Assembly (NCBI GenBank): GCA_033032175.1
Contig: CM065320.1
Location: 15,023,413-15,087,412, forward strand
From: Saturnia japonica
Lineage: Eukaryota > Arthropoda > Insecta > Lepidoptera > Saturniidae
Reading direction: 5' to 3'
DNA length: 64,000 nt
The notes beneath the pieces were generated by a model. The model was not told the DNA's origin, did not search any database, and saw only the letters and a program-made list of their open reading frames with translations. This document shows positions 1-11,062 of the stretch, one piece after another; within the stretch, counting starts at the first letter, position 1; each line of letters opens with the position of its first letter. A program made the translations under genes and the position numbers.

Positions 1-445
1 AAATTCAATAAAGTAAAAAAAAAATACAATATAAAAGTTGGCCCTCACGGAACGCCCGGCAGATGTGTGAAGATGTGAAAAAATTTGAAACTCGGAAAAT
101 GTTTACTTCATTTTTATGTGTATGGTGGTCGCGATTCCAAACGACCGCTTTTAAACTATCCATGATTTATCATGAAACTTTTTAATGGTCCAGTCTGCCT
201 ATAAAAAATAAACGAACTCGGCTCGACAACGCCAACGTTGGCCGAAGCGTCGCCTCGTCAACATCCGCCGACATTAACTCCAACAATCGGTCTGACCCGC
301 CGCATCAGATATTCCACATTCATAATAGTAAACAGTGTTTGTAATCAAGAGAAGAAAATAATTATATGAGCTGTTTATACATAACTTCAAATTAATTATA
401 CAATGAATCAAGTGAAATGATTTAATCTAAGATATTAAATCTTAC
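1..445. other. Transporter intron, GC-richer patch
   Basis: No further transporter exon is visible here in any frame. Bases 214-306 are clearly more GC-rich than the surroundings and contain the 10-bp palindrome CCAACGTTGG (232-241) preceded by TATAAAAA at 200-207 on the plus strand. No coding meaning was found. Confidence 0.4.
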
Positions 446-530
446 CTCTTTGAAATTTTCAGCAATGAAGACAATGTAGACGCATAGAGCCGCCAAATAC
501 GTGCAGGTGAGGGCATAATCAACGAATGTC
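446..530 (-). CDS. Transporter exon, TM3
   Basis: Acceptor TTCAAACAG (AG at 532-531) and donor GTAAG (445-441). It has 1 base + 28 codons, reading TFVDYALTCTYLAALCVYIV then FIAENFKE, the third membrane helix and its charged end. It finishes on a codon boundary, so the next exon, outside the window, must start in phase 0. Confidence 0.92.
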
Positions 531-3500
531 CTGTTTGAATAACACACAGCTTTAAATCACCCCATAAAGTTCACTAATCTCGGGAACAGTTGAACGTCGT
601 TTTCAGGTAGGTCTAGGTAATCTAGCCTACATTTTTGGTGACTCGACGGTTTGGCAGGGTGCTTAGTGAAACGTGGTTTTAATTCAGAAAATATTAATCA
701 ATACTTTTGTAGTCGACGCGGGCATAGCTAAATCATAAATATGGTTAAAAGTAATCATAGGTAATTATAAAATTTTGTCACAAGAATACGAAAAATAAAC
801 AAAGGACGGAACGCGTGATGAAATATTTGCAACAAGAAGTAAAATTAGCGTAAATATCAAAGGGAAACAGAAACATTTTTATAAGGCTCCCTTTCCAGAA
901 AAGTAACTGTATTGTCATACCTACCCTGTCCTGCGTACATTTATAGGGCTGTATCTTTTGATCCGTGAAAAGAAAGCGGTAACAAATTTGACAAAATATG
1001 TGTTATTATGATGTACATCTTAAGGAATAATAAAAATATCAAAATGTAAAATATTACACATACAAGACATATGGTTTTTAAAATTTTTATTTTGTTTTGC
1101 TTTAAGTACCTTTCGTAAAAACTGTAATTAATACAAAAATCCAACTTATGGCCAGCGCAAACAGGCGGACGGCAGGGGAAGGGCATCTAGGAGGATTTGC
1201 CGAGGGACAGCGCATAGTGCTGATTTGTGATACCGCTAGCGGCCTTCAGCGCACTTCTGGAAACTCCGGCATACACCCTCCGCTTGCACTGCCTCTCTCC
1301 GCGATCGTATGCTAGCGGACTCCGGCGCGGCACATACAATCGCATACCTTCGCATCTCGCTGAACTATCCTATAGCATGTTCTTCTATACCACGGGGAGA
1401 AATCCCCTTTGATGCTCCTTGGTCGGTCTCTGAGGTATAAATTCTATATCTATTACCATTGGTAAGTACGAATTTACGCTGGCAAATTAAAAATACCCTG
1501 TCCTGCCATCCGCTGGTGTGCGCTGGCCATAGTTGTGATTATAGTGCAAGCTCTAAAGTAAAATATTAGATAATAAAAAGTGAGAGTCACTCACGTTATG
1601 TATCCCGCAATTAGGTGATGACAGAAATCACATTTTTTTGGTAAGTATCTAAATTATAACAAATGTATTGTGTGGTGATACGGAATCCTCGGTGATCACG
1701 TTTGACTCGCACTTGAGAGTGATTTTTAAAATAGAAATATTTACTTTGCAAAATTAGCCCAAGGCCGTAGCTTTTTCGGTCCAAATTCGAAAGCAGCTCC
1801 GCAAGTTTCCGCGAATCCCATGGAAGGTTTCTTCGCTTCTACGCAGACCTCTTGTGATGTTTTTACCTATTGTAATAAATAAGTAAATATAAAAACTATT
1901 TGGAGGGAAATTGGTATATTTTATATAGATTCTTTTATATTGTTCTGTTATTGCTATTATGTCAATTTACTTTTGTTATTTAAAAAAAAAATCTTATAGG
2001 TTTAGTGTTATGACCACAATATCACCTGAGGTTAAGCGACGACGTGGCCAAAGATGGTGACACTATAAGCTTAGTAGGAGAGAACTAGCTCTCAAGTTCA
2101 GCTGCCGGTACACTTAAAGGTTTTCAGATTTTCAACTTGAGGGTAGTAGCTAGCCAGGTGGGTATGACAAAATGTCCTACCATCATGATATGGTTTCGCC
2201 ACGATATTTTCCTTCACCGCAAGCTTAGGTGCACTGTAGGGATTCGAGTTCACGTCGATCAACGAGGTGTCTGTACATGCCTACATTGAGCTATTATTGC
2301 TTTAGCTAAGTATACGAGTATATGAAGAGTTTTTATTAATTAACCGACTACGGCGAAGCGAAAGGGAGAGTTATGATTTTAACCTTTACGTATGTATGTA
2401 TGGTCATCTGTACGCAATTTTCTTCTAATCCACGTAACATAATTTGATAAATGAGATATCGTTAGAAGCGTCTTGATTGTCCGCTAGTTATAGCACATAT
2501 AATTTGACACTGAATTAAATATGACGTCATCTAGAGGACATGAAATCCGGCATTTTGAAAAAAAAAAAACATTTTGAATTGTATCGTGTTGGCTATCCAA
2601 TGAAAGGGTTTAATTAGTACATTTCAAAAATATTATATATGACTAGTTATTACCTGCGGGTTTGCTCGCATTAACTCGAAAATTGCGTATAATACAATTT
2701 ACTAAACCACCTAACATAATTTCAAAAATGAGATGTTGTTGGAAGCTTCTAGATTGTCCGCAGGTTATGTATGGGCTATGTAACGTCACAGTGAAATTAA
2801 TATGATACCTTCTAGAGGACATGAAACCCTGCATTCTTTTAAAAATATTTTTGAATATGTTGGATATCAAATGAAAGGATTTAATTAGCACATTAAAAAA
2901 AAAATAATATTAGCTGATGCCTGCGGCTTTGCTTGCATTAATTAACTCGATAACAACACGGCTATACTCTAAACACCACTATATCCGTGTGTTAAATTTA
3001 AATATATGTTATTTACTTATTAAATGATCAATAATTGAATTGTTAGTAGATAAGGATTTCGGACAATAATATTTTCTTGTTTCTTACTTTTTAGAAAGCG
3101 ATATTCCGTAGTCGGGTTAATCAAGTTATATTTTACTTTTCTAAGTTATCAGAAACAAGTGTGATTCCTCTAATCAAGTTAATGACATTCAGTTCTTTTC
3201 AATCTTACTTTATATACAATTTTAAGGTATTACATAAAATATAATATTTTTCTTGAACAAAATATAATATAATATTTCTTCAATATACTTAGTTACGGTA
3301 CTTTACTGTAAAAGTAATCTAGAACCTCTTGTTAATTTACCAAATAGGCTTCGTGAGCGATTTAAGTTGATTGTATCTTCTATAAGTCTTTTGATGTTAT
3401 AGAGTATAACTAATTATATGTACTCGAAAATATTAACAAAACACATGAATTATTTAAACTCACCAGTGCATAAACACAATGTGTACAGATGAAGCCAACC

Positions 3501-6396
3501 ACCATAGTTCCTATGGCACCAGTTACAAGGCCAGCGTTCTTGAAAGCTGCCGGCATAGCCAGGATCCCTGACCCAAGAGACGACTTCAAAAGGTGCACCA
3601 AAGATCCTATACTCCTATAAAATTAAGGTCAATATAATGTTATGAGTTTTAACAATTATGTATAAATATCGAATATCCAATAAAAATTTATTCCATCTAT
3701 TAAGCCAAAAGACATCCAGTGTTTTACATAAACCGCTTCGAAAGATCGCCACCAGAATCGGTCTTATGCTGCTTGCCTTCAGCGGTCTCTCGTAGCTTTC
3801 AATTGAACAATTTGCCCCGTCCATTGCCACTCAAGTACAGCAATTCTTAGGGCTATGTTGGTGAGTTTGGTTCTTCTGTGGAACTCCTCATTTCTGATTC
3901 GTTTACGACAAGCAACTTTGATCATGGTCCTCTTACCCTTTAAATAACCTTCAGTTTTCTTAAGTGGTCCATTGGAAGCTACCACGTTTCAGGGTTATAA
4001 GTATCCTCTGTCAGCACACTAAACAAAGACTTTCGTCTTAAGACACTGCGGTATCTTAGATAAGATGTTACGTAGCTTCCTCAACGCTACCCAGCAGAGT
4101 TGGATTCCTTTATTTACCTCTCTCTCGAAGTTGAAACTATCTAATTTAACAGTTTGTTAACAAAATCATCAACAAATTTAAGCGTAGGAGTCTCTTATGG
4201 GACTCTTTACGGGAGTTAGTACTGAATGGATTTTCAACATGACATTCATGACATGTTGATTTCAAGAACAACTGGTTCGCAGGTTCTGCTGAGGTCATTG
4301 AGCATTGCACTTAGGTCTTCCATGGTTTCCGCCATCACTACTATCTTGTCGGCAAACCGAAGGTAAGTGATGTATTTGCTATTTATATTAATGCCTAACC
4401 CTTCTAAGTCCTTGTAATTTAACATTATAATAATATAAGCATTACTTTTAATTATTTCCAAGTTAGTTGAGTTAAATTTACGTTTTTTTTAATAGTAATA
4501 AAATATTAAATAGTAATCCATTACATCTATTGATCTAAGTAAAGTGCTGGATTGTTAAAACATCTGGAATGAAAGTGCTTTGCGTACTTGTATTTTAAAA
4601 CCCATTGTAAATCTACATAAACCCGTTTTATATAAATTTCAGAGCTGCATCATACAGTAGAAAAGATTCCTATTAATTTTATTTTAATAGTTTATGTCTT
4701 ACGTAATTTCAGATTCTCATATCAATTTCATGAGAATTGGTGAAGTCTTTTTTGAGTTAAATCCGGACATGCAAACAGACAGACATGTAAAATTTATTTT
4801 TAATGGCATATTTATGATCTAGTATCCTTCATATAGTCTGACTATCAGGAAATTTGGGCAAACAAGTACATATAAAGACATTCTATACACATTTAAAAAA
4901 AAAAATCTCCACATGATATAAGATCACGCGAAAAAACTACCCAATGAAGTTTTATAAAAACAACTTTTAGAGCTAAATTAGGTCAGTTGAAAATTATTTT
5001 TGGTAATTTCTTTATCTTTGCTCAATTTCGTGATGAAATATATTTCTTAACGTTTATGAATATGAATTACGATATATTGTAAATTTTATTCGCTACAGGT
5101 GAAGTTAAGATATTAATGGGATAATGTTAAGAAAAATAGCTAAATGGTTTACTATATTTTTTAAACTATCAGTATATTTGAGTGAATCAAAAAAATTTCA
5201 ATGTTGTGTACATAATAAAACAAACAAACTATACGTACGAATTTGGATGCTCAACTTTTCTATGCTCAAAGGGATTATAAGCCTTTTCATTGATGACCTC
5301 CTTTGAACCGAGACTCAGCGTCGACTGAAAGCCTGGATTTGACGCTAGATTTATTCTGAAATATAAAAATCACGGCTTTGAAATATTTGACCAAGGAAAT
5401 ATAGGTTGACATTTACCAAAATTATAGTAGGTTTCAAATAAGATTGGTTGATTATTTTTATAATTTAATTTCACGGCTCAGTTTTTATAATACACTACAT
5501 TAACGCGGTAATCTTGTGCAAGAATTTTAATAGCTTATAATTAAATATTTAACTGACGGAGGCGTTATTTTGTAGCAATACATTATATAATATCTCTTAA
5601 CTAATTCAGCCTGGAGCTAATTGAAAATTATTAAGTTTTTCTGGAATTCTTCTTAACTTATTTCTTACAGCTTCATAATGATCGGGTTTGAACACATCTG
5701 TTATTTTTGTCATTAAAGTTACTAACTCTCCACTTTTTACTTTGTTATTATTAGTTTCTTGTTTACATAGTTGAACTATTAATAAATATTACTTAGATTA
5801 ATGATTGGTAGACTAATCATTAATCTAAGAAATATTAAGAACGTTGTTTTTTGCAGAAAGACGTAACAGCTGTCAATCGAACCAGACGGCAGAAGCAAAA
5901 AAATATTGGCTATTGTTGGCTGTCTTATAAAAAACTGATATTTGTTGTAAGTTACTTTGTAGGTTCGTTTTTATATGAAATCTATTCATTTTATATAAGT
6001 AGTACATAAAACTAATTTGTATTCCGAACAGCCGCAGAGACATGAACGGGGTATCTAGATAATATATAAATAGTAGAATTCTAAAAATTTTACTCAGTCG
6101 TTAAAATAGTTCGATTACCGACGACTAAACTACTGGTTATGGAAACCAATACATATTTATTCTCCACAAATTTAGTAGTACAAAGGACTGAACAAGCTAG
6201 ACATTGACATAAAAAAAACTGAAACATGCCCTCATTATAATATTTGAATTATTACGTGAAACAAGTCTTCTGTTATAATGAAGGTGACTGTTTTCTCTTT
6301 GTTTGAAATGAGCCTTTTAATTATTAAGTAAAGAAAAACTCACGTAGAATTAAAATTGTCCAGGACAATGGTCCCCTTTTTCTCGTTTTGGCCCAT
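446..6396 (-). CDS. Proton-coupled amino acid transporter (SLC36/PAT-like), 5' half, five coding exons
   Basis: Joined exons 6396-6344, 5355-5239, 3614-3464, 1866-1745 and 530-446 total 528 nt, exactly 176 codons, with all four junctions in phase and GT-AG. The N-terminus is hydrophilic (about residues 1-58) and carries the YNPFEHRKVEHP motif typical of the family just before the first membrane segment. TM1 (about 61-80) has SLGSGILAMPAAFKNAGL, TM2 (about 81-105) is glycine-rich, and a cytosolic loop with PSMGFAETCGAAFEFGP leads to TM3 (FVDYALTCTYLAALCVYIVF). Family knowledge: these carriers import small neutral amino acids with protons across plasma or lysosomal membranes and can feed TOR signalling; about 450-480 residues and about 11 TM segments are usual, so roughly 60% lies left of base 1. 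The ATG at 6396 is the first in its exon, but the frame is open back to the acceptor, so a longer N-terminus is possible. Introns hold SINE, MITE and RTE sequence. Family call is firm; the exact paralogue and substrate cannot be told. Confidence 0.93.
1144..1536. mobile_element. MITE-like element with about 40-bp terminal inverted repeats
   Basis: The left end (1144-1183, starting ACTTATGGCCAGCGCA) and the reverse complement of the right end (1494-1536, starting ACAACTATGGCCAGCGCA) match over about 40 bp with a few mismatches, then continue as CGGAYGGCAGG. The roughly 310-bp core is GC-rich, with repeated ACTCCGGC and GCTAGCGG words and no convincing ORF. It sits in a transporter intron. The transposon superfamily is not assigned because no target duplication is clear. 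Confidence 0.65.
1745..1866 (-). CDS. Transporter exon, TM2-TM3 loop
   Basis: Acceptor ACAATAG (AG at 1868-1867) and donor GTAAAT (1744-1739). It has 40 codons + 2 bases and starts in phase 0 (VKTSQEVC), matching the previous exon. It carries KKPSMGFAETCGAAFEFGPK, the conserved loop between TM2 and TM3. The final AA pairs with the first G of the next exon to give Lys. It has no ATG and is under 45 codons, so it was found by reading the translation, not by ORF length. Confidence 0.9.
2003..2300 (-). repeat. tRNA-derived SINE, family 2
   Basis: Reverse-complement copy of the element best seen at 31319-31640. The tRNA-like head (GATTCGAGTTCACGTCGATC on the plus strand is the B-box side) is at the right end. 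The body has CCTTCACCGCAAGC, CTAGCCAGGTGGG, CAACTTGAGGGTAG, and the tail TATGACCACAATATCACCTG is at the left. Confidence 0.75.
2338..3124. mobile_element. TIR element containing a diverged tandem duplication
   Basis: The left end reads ATTAACCGACTACGGCGAAG. The right end, reversed, reads GATTAACCCGACTACGGAAT. Both then lead into GCGAAAG/GCTTTCT-like sequence, so this is an inverted pair about 790 bp apart. The interior holds two diverged tandem units (about 2436-2690 and 2714-2950). No ORF is of interest. Confidence 0.5.
2436..2950. repeat. Two-copy diverged tandem repeat, period about 275 bp
   Basis: Matching anchors in order: AACATAATTT-AAATGAGAT (2436, 2714), GAGGACATGAAA (2533, 2815), ATGAAAGGRTTTAATTAG (2600, 2870), and a CTGCGG-TTTGCT-GCATTAA word (2655, 2922). 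Spacing drifts between 265 and 282 bp, which implies an old duplication with indels. Confidence 0.7.
3464..3614 (-). CDS. Transporter exon, TM1 and TM2
   Basis: Acceptor TTTTATAG (AG at 3616-3615) and donor GTGAGT (3463-3458). It adds 1 base + 50 codons, from SIGSLVHLLKSS through AMPAAFKNAGL to CTHCVYAL. The glycine-rich SLGSGILAMP segment is the family hallmark; in the wider amino acid/auxin permease fold this broken helix contributes to substrate binding. The open frame that continues past 3464 (VSLNNSC...) is intron read-through. Confidence 0.92.
3690..4430 (-). pseudogene. RTE-clade LINE relic, RT palm and C-terminus
   Basis: Minus-strand pieces lie in the right order. Bases 4430-4246 read LEGLGININSKYITYLRFAD then KIVVMAETMEDLSAMLNDLS, the reverse transcriptase active-site region, with FADD changed to FADK. 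Bases 3985-3780 read KRIRNEEFHRRTKLTNIALR, the C-terminal region typical of insect RTE elements. It is frameshifted, truncated at the 5' side and not functional. It lies in a transporter intron. Confidence 0.75.
4500..6340. other. Intronic AT-rich sequence around the 5239-5355 exon
   Basis: Outside that exon no gene or full repeat was found. A fragment at 4722-4800 with GAGTTAAATCCGGACATG and CAAACAGACAGACATG looks like the end of a dispersed lepidopteran repeat. Confidence 0.4.
5239..5355 (-). CDS. Transporter exon, N-terminal cytoplasmic region
   Basis: Acceptor ATTTCAG (AG at 5357-5356). The exon has 1 + 38 codons + 2 bases. It encodes a serine- and asparagine-rich stretch ending in KAYNPFEHRKVEHPN, the conserved pre-TM1 motif of insect PAT carriers. 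The donor GTACGT (5238-5233) gives phase 2, matching the next exon. A second GT four bases on (GTATAG at 5234) would leave phase 0 and break the junction, so 5239 is preferred. Confidence 0.85.
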
Positions 6397-6411
6397 TTTC
6401 AGCTCGTTGTT
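6344..6411 (-). CDS. Transporter exon with likely start codon
   Basis: The exon runs from an acceptor (TTGTTACAG, AG at 6413-6412) to a GTGAGT donor (6343-6338). The ATG at 6396-6394 opens MGQNEKKGTIVLDNFNS plus two bases of the next codon. The 15 bases before the ATG (AAC AAC GAG CTG AAA) are open in the same frame, so they are either 5' UTR or the end of a longer coding form joined from an upstream phase-0 exon. Because the exon begins with an acceptor, the transcription start lies further right. Confidence 0.85.
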
Positions 6412-6954
6412 CTGTAACAAAGTTTTATGAAATTAATTAATCTCTCCGTAGCCTTTGACGTTTATTTTATTTTTTACACTGAGAAAATTGCATAATATAA
6501 ATATATTTATACCCAGTTAACGTGCTATTTGTTATTTATAACTTTTGTACTTTTATGTATTACGTACGTATCTATCAATATGAAATTCATGTACTGTATC
6601 ACTTTTTGTCATATTAATATACGTGGCCTTAGTTTATTATTTATTTATATAACGTTACCAGTCTATGAATCCCCCACCATTGTGTAAAGGCTTCGTGGTT
6701 ATACGCCTATTATGGTATGACATACTAACGTTTTTAGATAATTCAGTGTTGGAAAACATTATTATGAAACCATAGCATGGCGATATGGCATTTTGTAAAC
6801 CGTTTCAAACAGAGCTACCCTCAAATAAACAGCTGTCGGTATTATCTGATAACTATACTTTAAAAGTTTATTTCTACATCTACGTGTTCAAACAAGGGCC
6901 TATTAAAACTTTAAAAAAATACGCTTTATTCACAGTGAATATTATTAACCTTCG

Positions 6955-7345
6955 ACGCAAAAAGAGGGTTATAAGTTTAACGTATGTAGCTGTGCGTCTG
7001 TCTGTGGCATCGTAACTCACAAACTGTTTAACCGATTTTGATCTAGTTAATTTTTTTTTTGTTTGAAAGGTGACTTAATTGAGTGCGTCTTTTCAATAAA
7101 ATCTGTTAAGCCATTTGAAGACTATCAGATATTTTCTAGTTGAAAATAGATGTAAGCATCTTTAACAGGCCTGATTGAGTCGAGATTTGGTGTTCTCTTA
7201 CTTAAATGATATTAGAAAATCCTTAACATAATGCTGCAGCGTAATCTGGAATCTGTAGGATATCTAACTCCTCACCAACTTCCAACAGAGATATCGTGTT
7301 TGGTCTCATTGAAAGGGGCTTAATGAATGGGGTAATTGTATATTT
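6955..7345 (+). repeat. Dispersed repeat family, copy 1
   Basis: Matches 26870-27165 in reverse orientation. Shared words include CTGATTGAGTCGAGATTTGG, GTTGAAAATAGATGTAAGC, and the TTTGAAAGGTGACTTAATTG block followed by an A/T run. No coding capacity. The left end reads CTTCGACGCAAAAAGAGGG. Confidence 0.6.
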
Positions 7346-8867
7346 ACCTTGTTGCCTTAGAAATAAATACACTATTTAATGATTTTGCACTAAATTATTT
7401 GTTTATTATGATTAAACTATGCAAATACACTAATTGTATTGTCGTTTATGATTACTTCTTATATATTATGTAGATATAATATAGGTATGATTATTGTTTT
7501 TTATATAAGTTTTTTCATTTCTATTTTTGTTTTTGGATTGTACTGTACATACCTTCAGGCATAGTGAATTCACTTTGCTTTGCTAATAAAAAAAAATCCA
7601 AGTGCGTGTCGCACCACGTGCAGTGTAGGGTTCCGTTGTTGCCCGTCACAATATGCAGACTTTGAGCGGGGGTTTAAATGATTTTCAGTTGAATTTGTAT
7701 GAAATAGCTTCTCCAAGCTTCTTCAATAAGTTGATTGACTTTTACTAGTTTACTTCTAAAGCCAGCCTACCTAAATCTGATAGTTTTCCTTTTAACTTAA
7801 TTAAATACATGATGTTACATTTAAATGGGTCAGTCCTCTCAATATATTATAATATATAATATAATAAGATAATATAATATAAGAGATAGAGAAATACGTT
7901 CTTAAGATCCATGAGATTGATTTCCTGTTGTAACAACTCTATGTTCATAAATTTTTGGGTAAATTAGTGTAGGTACCTATTTCGATTAACATTATACTTA
8001 GTCATATACCGAAACCACAGGACAATTCTGCCGAAAAAAAAAATTTTTGTCGTAAGGAAGTCTCCACATTTCGTCTCTGTTCTTCTAAGTTTAGGCAATT
8101 TAGGCCTATTCTGAACTCTGGTAATGACAGATAGAAAAAAAGTGAAACTTAAGTCTTTCTTTTTTAAGGAAATATTTTTATCAACTTACTTTACACCGTT
8201 GTAGCTCCCCGTCGCACTATAGGCCATCATTAATATTCCCTCTTGATTAATACATTTATAAATACAATAATTTACCTATTACCCACGAATTATCGCTAAG
8301 CATATTGGCACAGTTCACAAATTGTAACTATTTGCGATTCCTTCACTGTAACGATATACATCATTTTCTACAAATTAAAACAAAAACAAATACGATAACC
8401 TCATGGTTAACTTTTTTGTTGTACTTCCAATATCATTGAAGCGATATTATATTTAAAATATTTTGACGTTCCGTTACTAAAATTGGTGATACGTCTTTAC
8501 TTCGCTTGTGAAATGTTTCAAACCGAGTGAAGAGCGTGTACTTTTAAACTGGCAAAAAACCTGATAACAGTTTGTTTGCAAAGCCACCGCTAAAGTATGT
8601 TATGCGGGTGTTTAAATACATGTGTTAAAATGTATGAGTTTTTATCTTTTATCTACTACAATGTAGAGTAAGGTTTTTTTTTTTAATATAATTAACGGAC
8701 AAATTCATTTCGTTTCTTTTTAACTCTTTTCTTTTGGCCATATGATAGAGCGAGATAGGTATCGATGTTTTTTTTTTACTGAATTCTTCAAAGGGAGGGG
8801 TAGTTAAATATTTCTTTTAACAATTTCGAAATATTTATATTAAATATTAAATTGTATGAGACATCAT
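7346..8867. other. Unannotated AT-rich stretch
   Basis: No gene was seen. Bases 7594-7650 (CCAAGTGCGTGTCGCACCAC then GTAGGGTTCCGTTG) resemble the start of a common lepidopteran repeat but cannot be bounded. Bases 7838-7885 are a low-complexity ATAATAT run. Confidence 0.35.
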
Positions 8868-9105
8868 ACAACCGACTTCAAAAAAAGAATGAGGGTTATC
8901 GATTCGAATGTATTTTTTTTGTGGATGATCTGCCATATCTTCAATGTTTAAGAACCTATTTGGATGATTATTTTTTTGTTAGACGGGGAATACCTCAAGG
9001 GTTAGTCCCATTTTAATTTCATTGGCATTGGACCTTCAATTTCGAATATTTACGTGGAAACTCTTCAAAATCATTGAGGTTGGTTTTCTTTTTTGGTAAA
9101 AATTT
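8868..9105 (+). repeat. CAACCGACTTCAAAAAA repeat family, copy 1
   Basis: Starts CAACCGACTTCAAAAAAAG and ends AAATCATTGAGGTTGGTTTTC. The shared middle has GGGGAATACCTCAAGGGTT and AATTTCATTGGCATTGGACC. Other copies: 14296-14480 (-), 31741-31975 (+) and 59640-59872 (-). Non-coding. Confidence 0.7.
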
Positions 9106-9354
9106 TCTTGTTATTTTTCTTCAACATGTTGATGACTCCAATAATATTTATTATTTCTATATATTTATTTACTCGCATACCTAATTAAATGATGACTATA
9201 CTATTGTACTCTACAAATATTTTCAACGCAGATACAAATTTAAATTCTTATAATATTTTGTTTTTGTGAAACACAGTTTTTAAACGCTTGTTTATTTAAA
9301 GTTATTACCTAGAGTAGGTACACTTACAAGTATGTTTATTCAAAGTAACGTTTA

Positions 9355-9733
9355 TCATCATCATTATACGTTAAGCAAAAACTTTCTACCCCTTTTTAAG
9401 CGTATAGCGCGCAAGGAAGACTGAGATTTGGATAAGAAAGTTTATATGGAGAAGGAGTGCAGAAAGCTAAAATGTATCTATAATATCTGTTCCTAATATA
9501 TCAAATTAAATAAATTGATACTGTGAATACTAACCCGACCAGTGCCATTGAACTTAGACCCCCCCCCCCCCCCCCCCCCCCCCGCCGCCCAAATATTGAA
9601 GTTGTCAATCAATGAAAAGTGACAGCAAGTGATATAATATTCATTGTTTAGGTTCATACTGCAAGTGTCAAACAGAAAATAGTCTATGATTAAAACGTTG
9701 CCGACCGTATTTCGATCATTGGGTGACCGCTAG
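9355..9733 (+). mobile_element. Helitron-like element family C, copy with poly-C expansion
   Basis: The 3' end is GGTGACCGCTAG followed by T, the CTAG|T end expected of a Helitron-type element. The 5' end is an A|TC before ATTATACGTTAAGCAAAAAC. It is about 85-90% alike by eye to 15174-15534 and to the reverse copies at 32997-33367 and 34155-34515. A run of 25 C (9559-9583) replaces the short CCCCC seen in the copies at 15.2 kb and 34.2 kb. Confidence 0.65.
9559..9583. repeat. Homopolymer C25
   Basis: Twenty-five consecutive C, directly followed by GCCGCCC. The length may be unreliable for sequencing reasons. It grew from a short C run present in sister copies of the surrounding element. Confidence 0.9.
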
Positions 9734-10549
9734 TTCAAAGTAAATAACATAATATATACAATAAAATCAACGTATTGTTTAAGTCAACACACTTCATGCT
9801 TAAGTAGGGATTAATGACCTACAGGAAATAAGTTTTAATCACTGCTGTATATGGATAGACGTTATCGGTGATGAAGGTGATGAACGGTGAAAAGTCTTCG
9901 ATTAAGTAAATGTATTTTTTTAATTTAGAGCCGTATAAGCAATATTTGTACCTTTCGGGCCTTTCACAAATGTCAGAGAAAGAATCCTGATGACGATGTC
10001 AAATGGGTTCTGCTGTTTTAAGCACTGAGAGAGATATATAAAACACTAGAAATGGCATGATATATTTGTAATTTTTAGCAAAGTATTGGAACAAACCCAA
10101 ATACAGGAAAAAGAATAAATAGAAATTAACTGGTTTCTTTATGATGAAATACTCCTCGCCATGCCAATACTAAATAACACATCCAGTATATTATGTCGAT
10201 TGCACTTCAATGTTTCTTACAAAATATTTCAAACAGTATCGCCGGTTTTTGTGAGAGAAATCCTCGGCCTGATGTAATCGGTATGCGAGGCCTTAATAAT
10301 AAAACTCTACAAATTACGGGATTAACTTACCGTGTAATCGTGTAGAATATATTGGCCAAGTTAAATAATGTTTAATCTTATTTCGGTGAAACGGTTTTTT
10401 TGTTCAATAATATATTTTATGAAACATGTTTTTGTACAATGAGATAAATTTAATATTTTGAACATTTTTCAAAGAATTCTGGATAAGTGTTTTAACAACA
10501 GTCAAATAAAGTGAACGTTTAAAAATAATATGAATATTCCAAAGCCCAA
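9734..10549. other. Unannotated AT-rich stretch
   Basis: Neither strand shows a supported exon, repeat family or structured RNA. Confidence 0.4.
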
Positions 10550-11062
10550 TCCATAAAATAAATAAAATGGAAGTGTTTGTTTGTAATGTTAAAAAACAGT
10601 TTTTCCTTTTACTTAATATATTGTATGAAATACGGTATTTATAACAGGAAACCAATCTTTAAGCTTTAGCCTTTCTGTTTGTTCCGTGTAATCTTTGCAA
10701 TGGCTGGACCAATTTTGACAGGACTTTCACTGTCAGATAGTTCATGTTACAAGGATAACGTAGGCTACTTTTATTTTAGAAACATAATTAGGATACCGCG
10801 CAAATACAAATCGATTCGGAAAAACGTAGATTTCGGGGCGCTTAAATGGGTTATGCTGAGTAAACCAAGAGATATATCAAATTAAAGTAGTTCATAATTG
10901 TTTATCTTAAAAAGACCTACAAAAAAGTCAGCGAGAGCATATGTTTATCCTCTAAGAATCATCCACAATAAGAATTTTTATCCTTAAAATAACCGGTAGC
11001 GGGGGCATCATGATTCGCGCGTATTCTGTAGTCCACGCGAGCGCAGCCGCGGGCACAGCTAA
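10550..11062 (+). mobile_element. Helitron-like element family A, copy 1
   Basis: The 5' end is A|TCCATAAAATAAATAAAATG and the 3' end is GAGCGCAGCCGCGGGCACAG then CTAA|T, a CTRR end with the GC hairpin CCGCGG about 10 bases before it. The middle has GGCTACTTTTATTTTAGAAA, then CGCTTAAATGGGTTATGCTG and GAGTAAACCA. Non-coding; the 68-codon open frame inside it is incidental. Confidence 0.7.

Noticed and set aside
3410..3463. Extension of the transporter exon past 3464
   Set aside because: The frame stays open by chance, but a GTGAGT donor lies at 3463 and the next exon joins in phase only if it is used.
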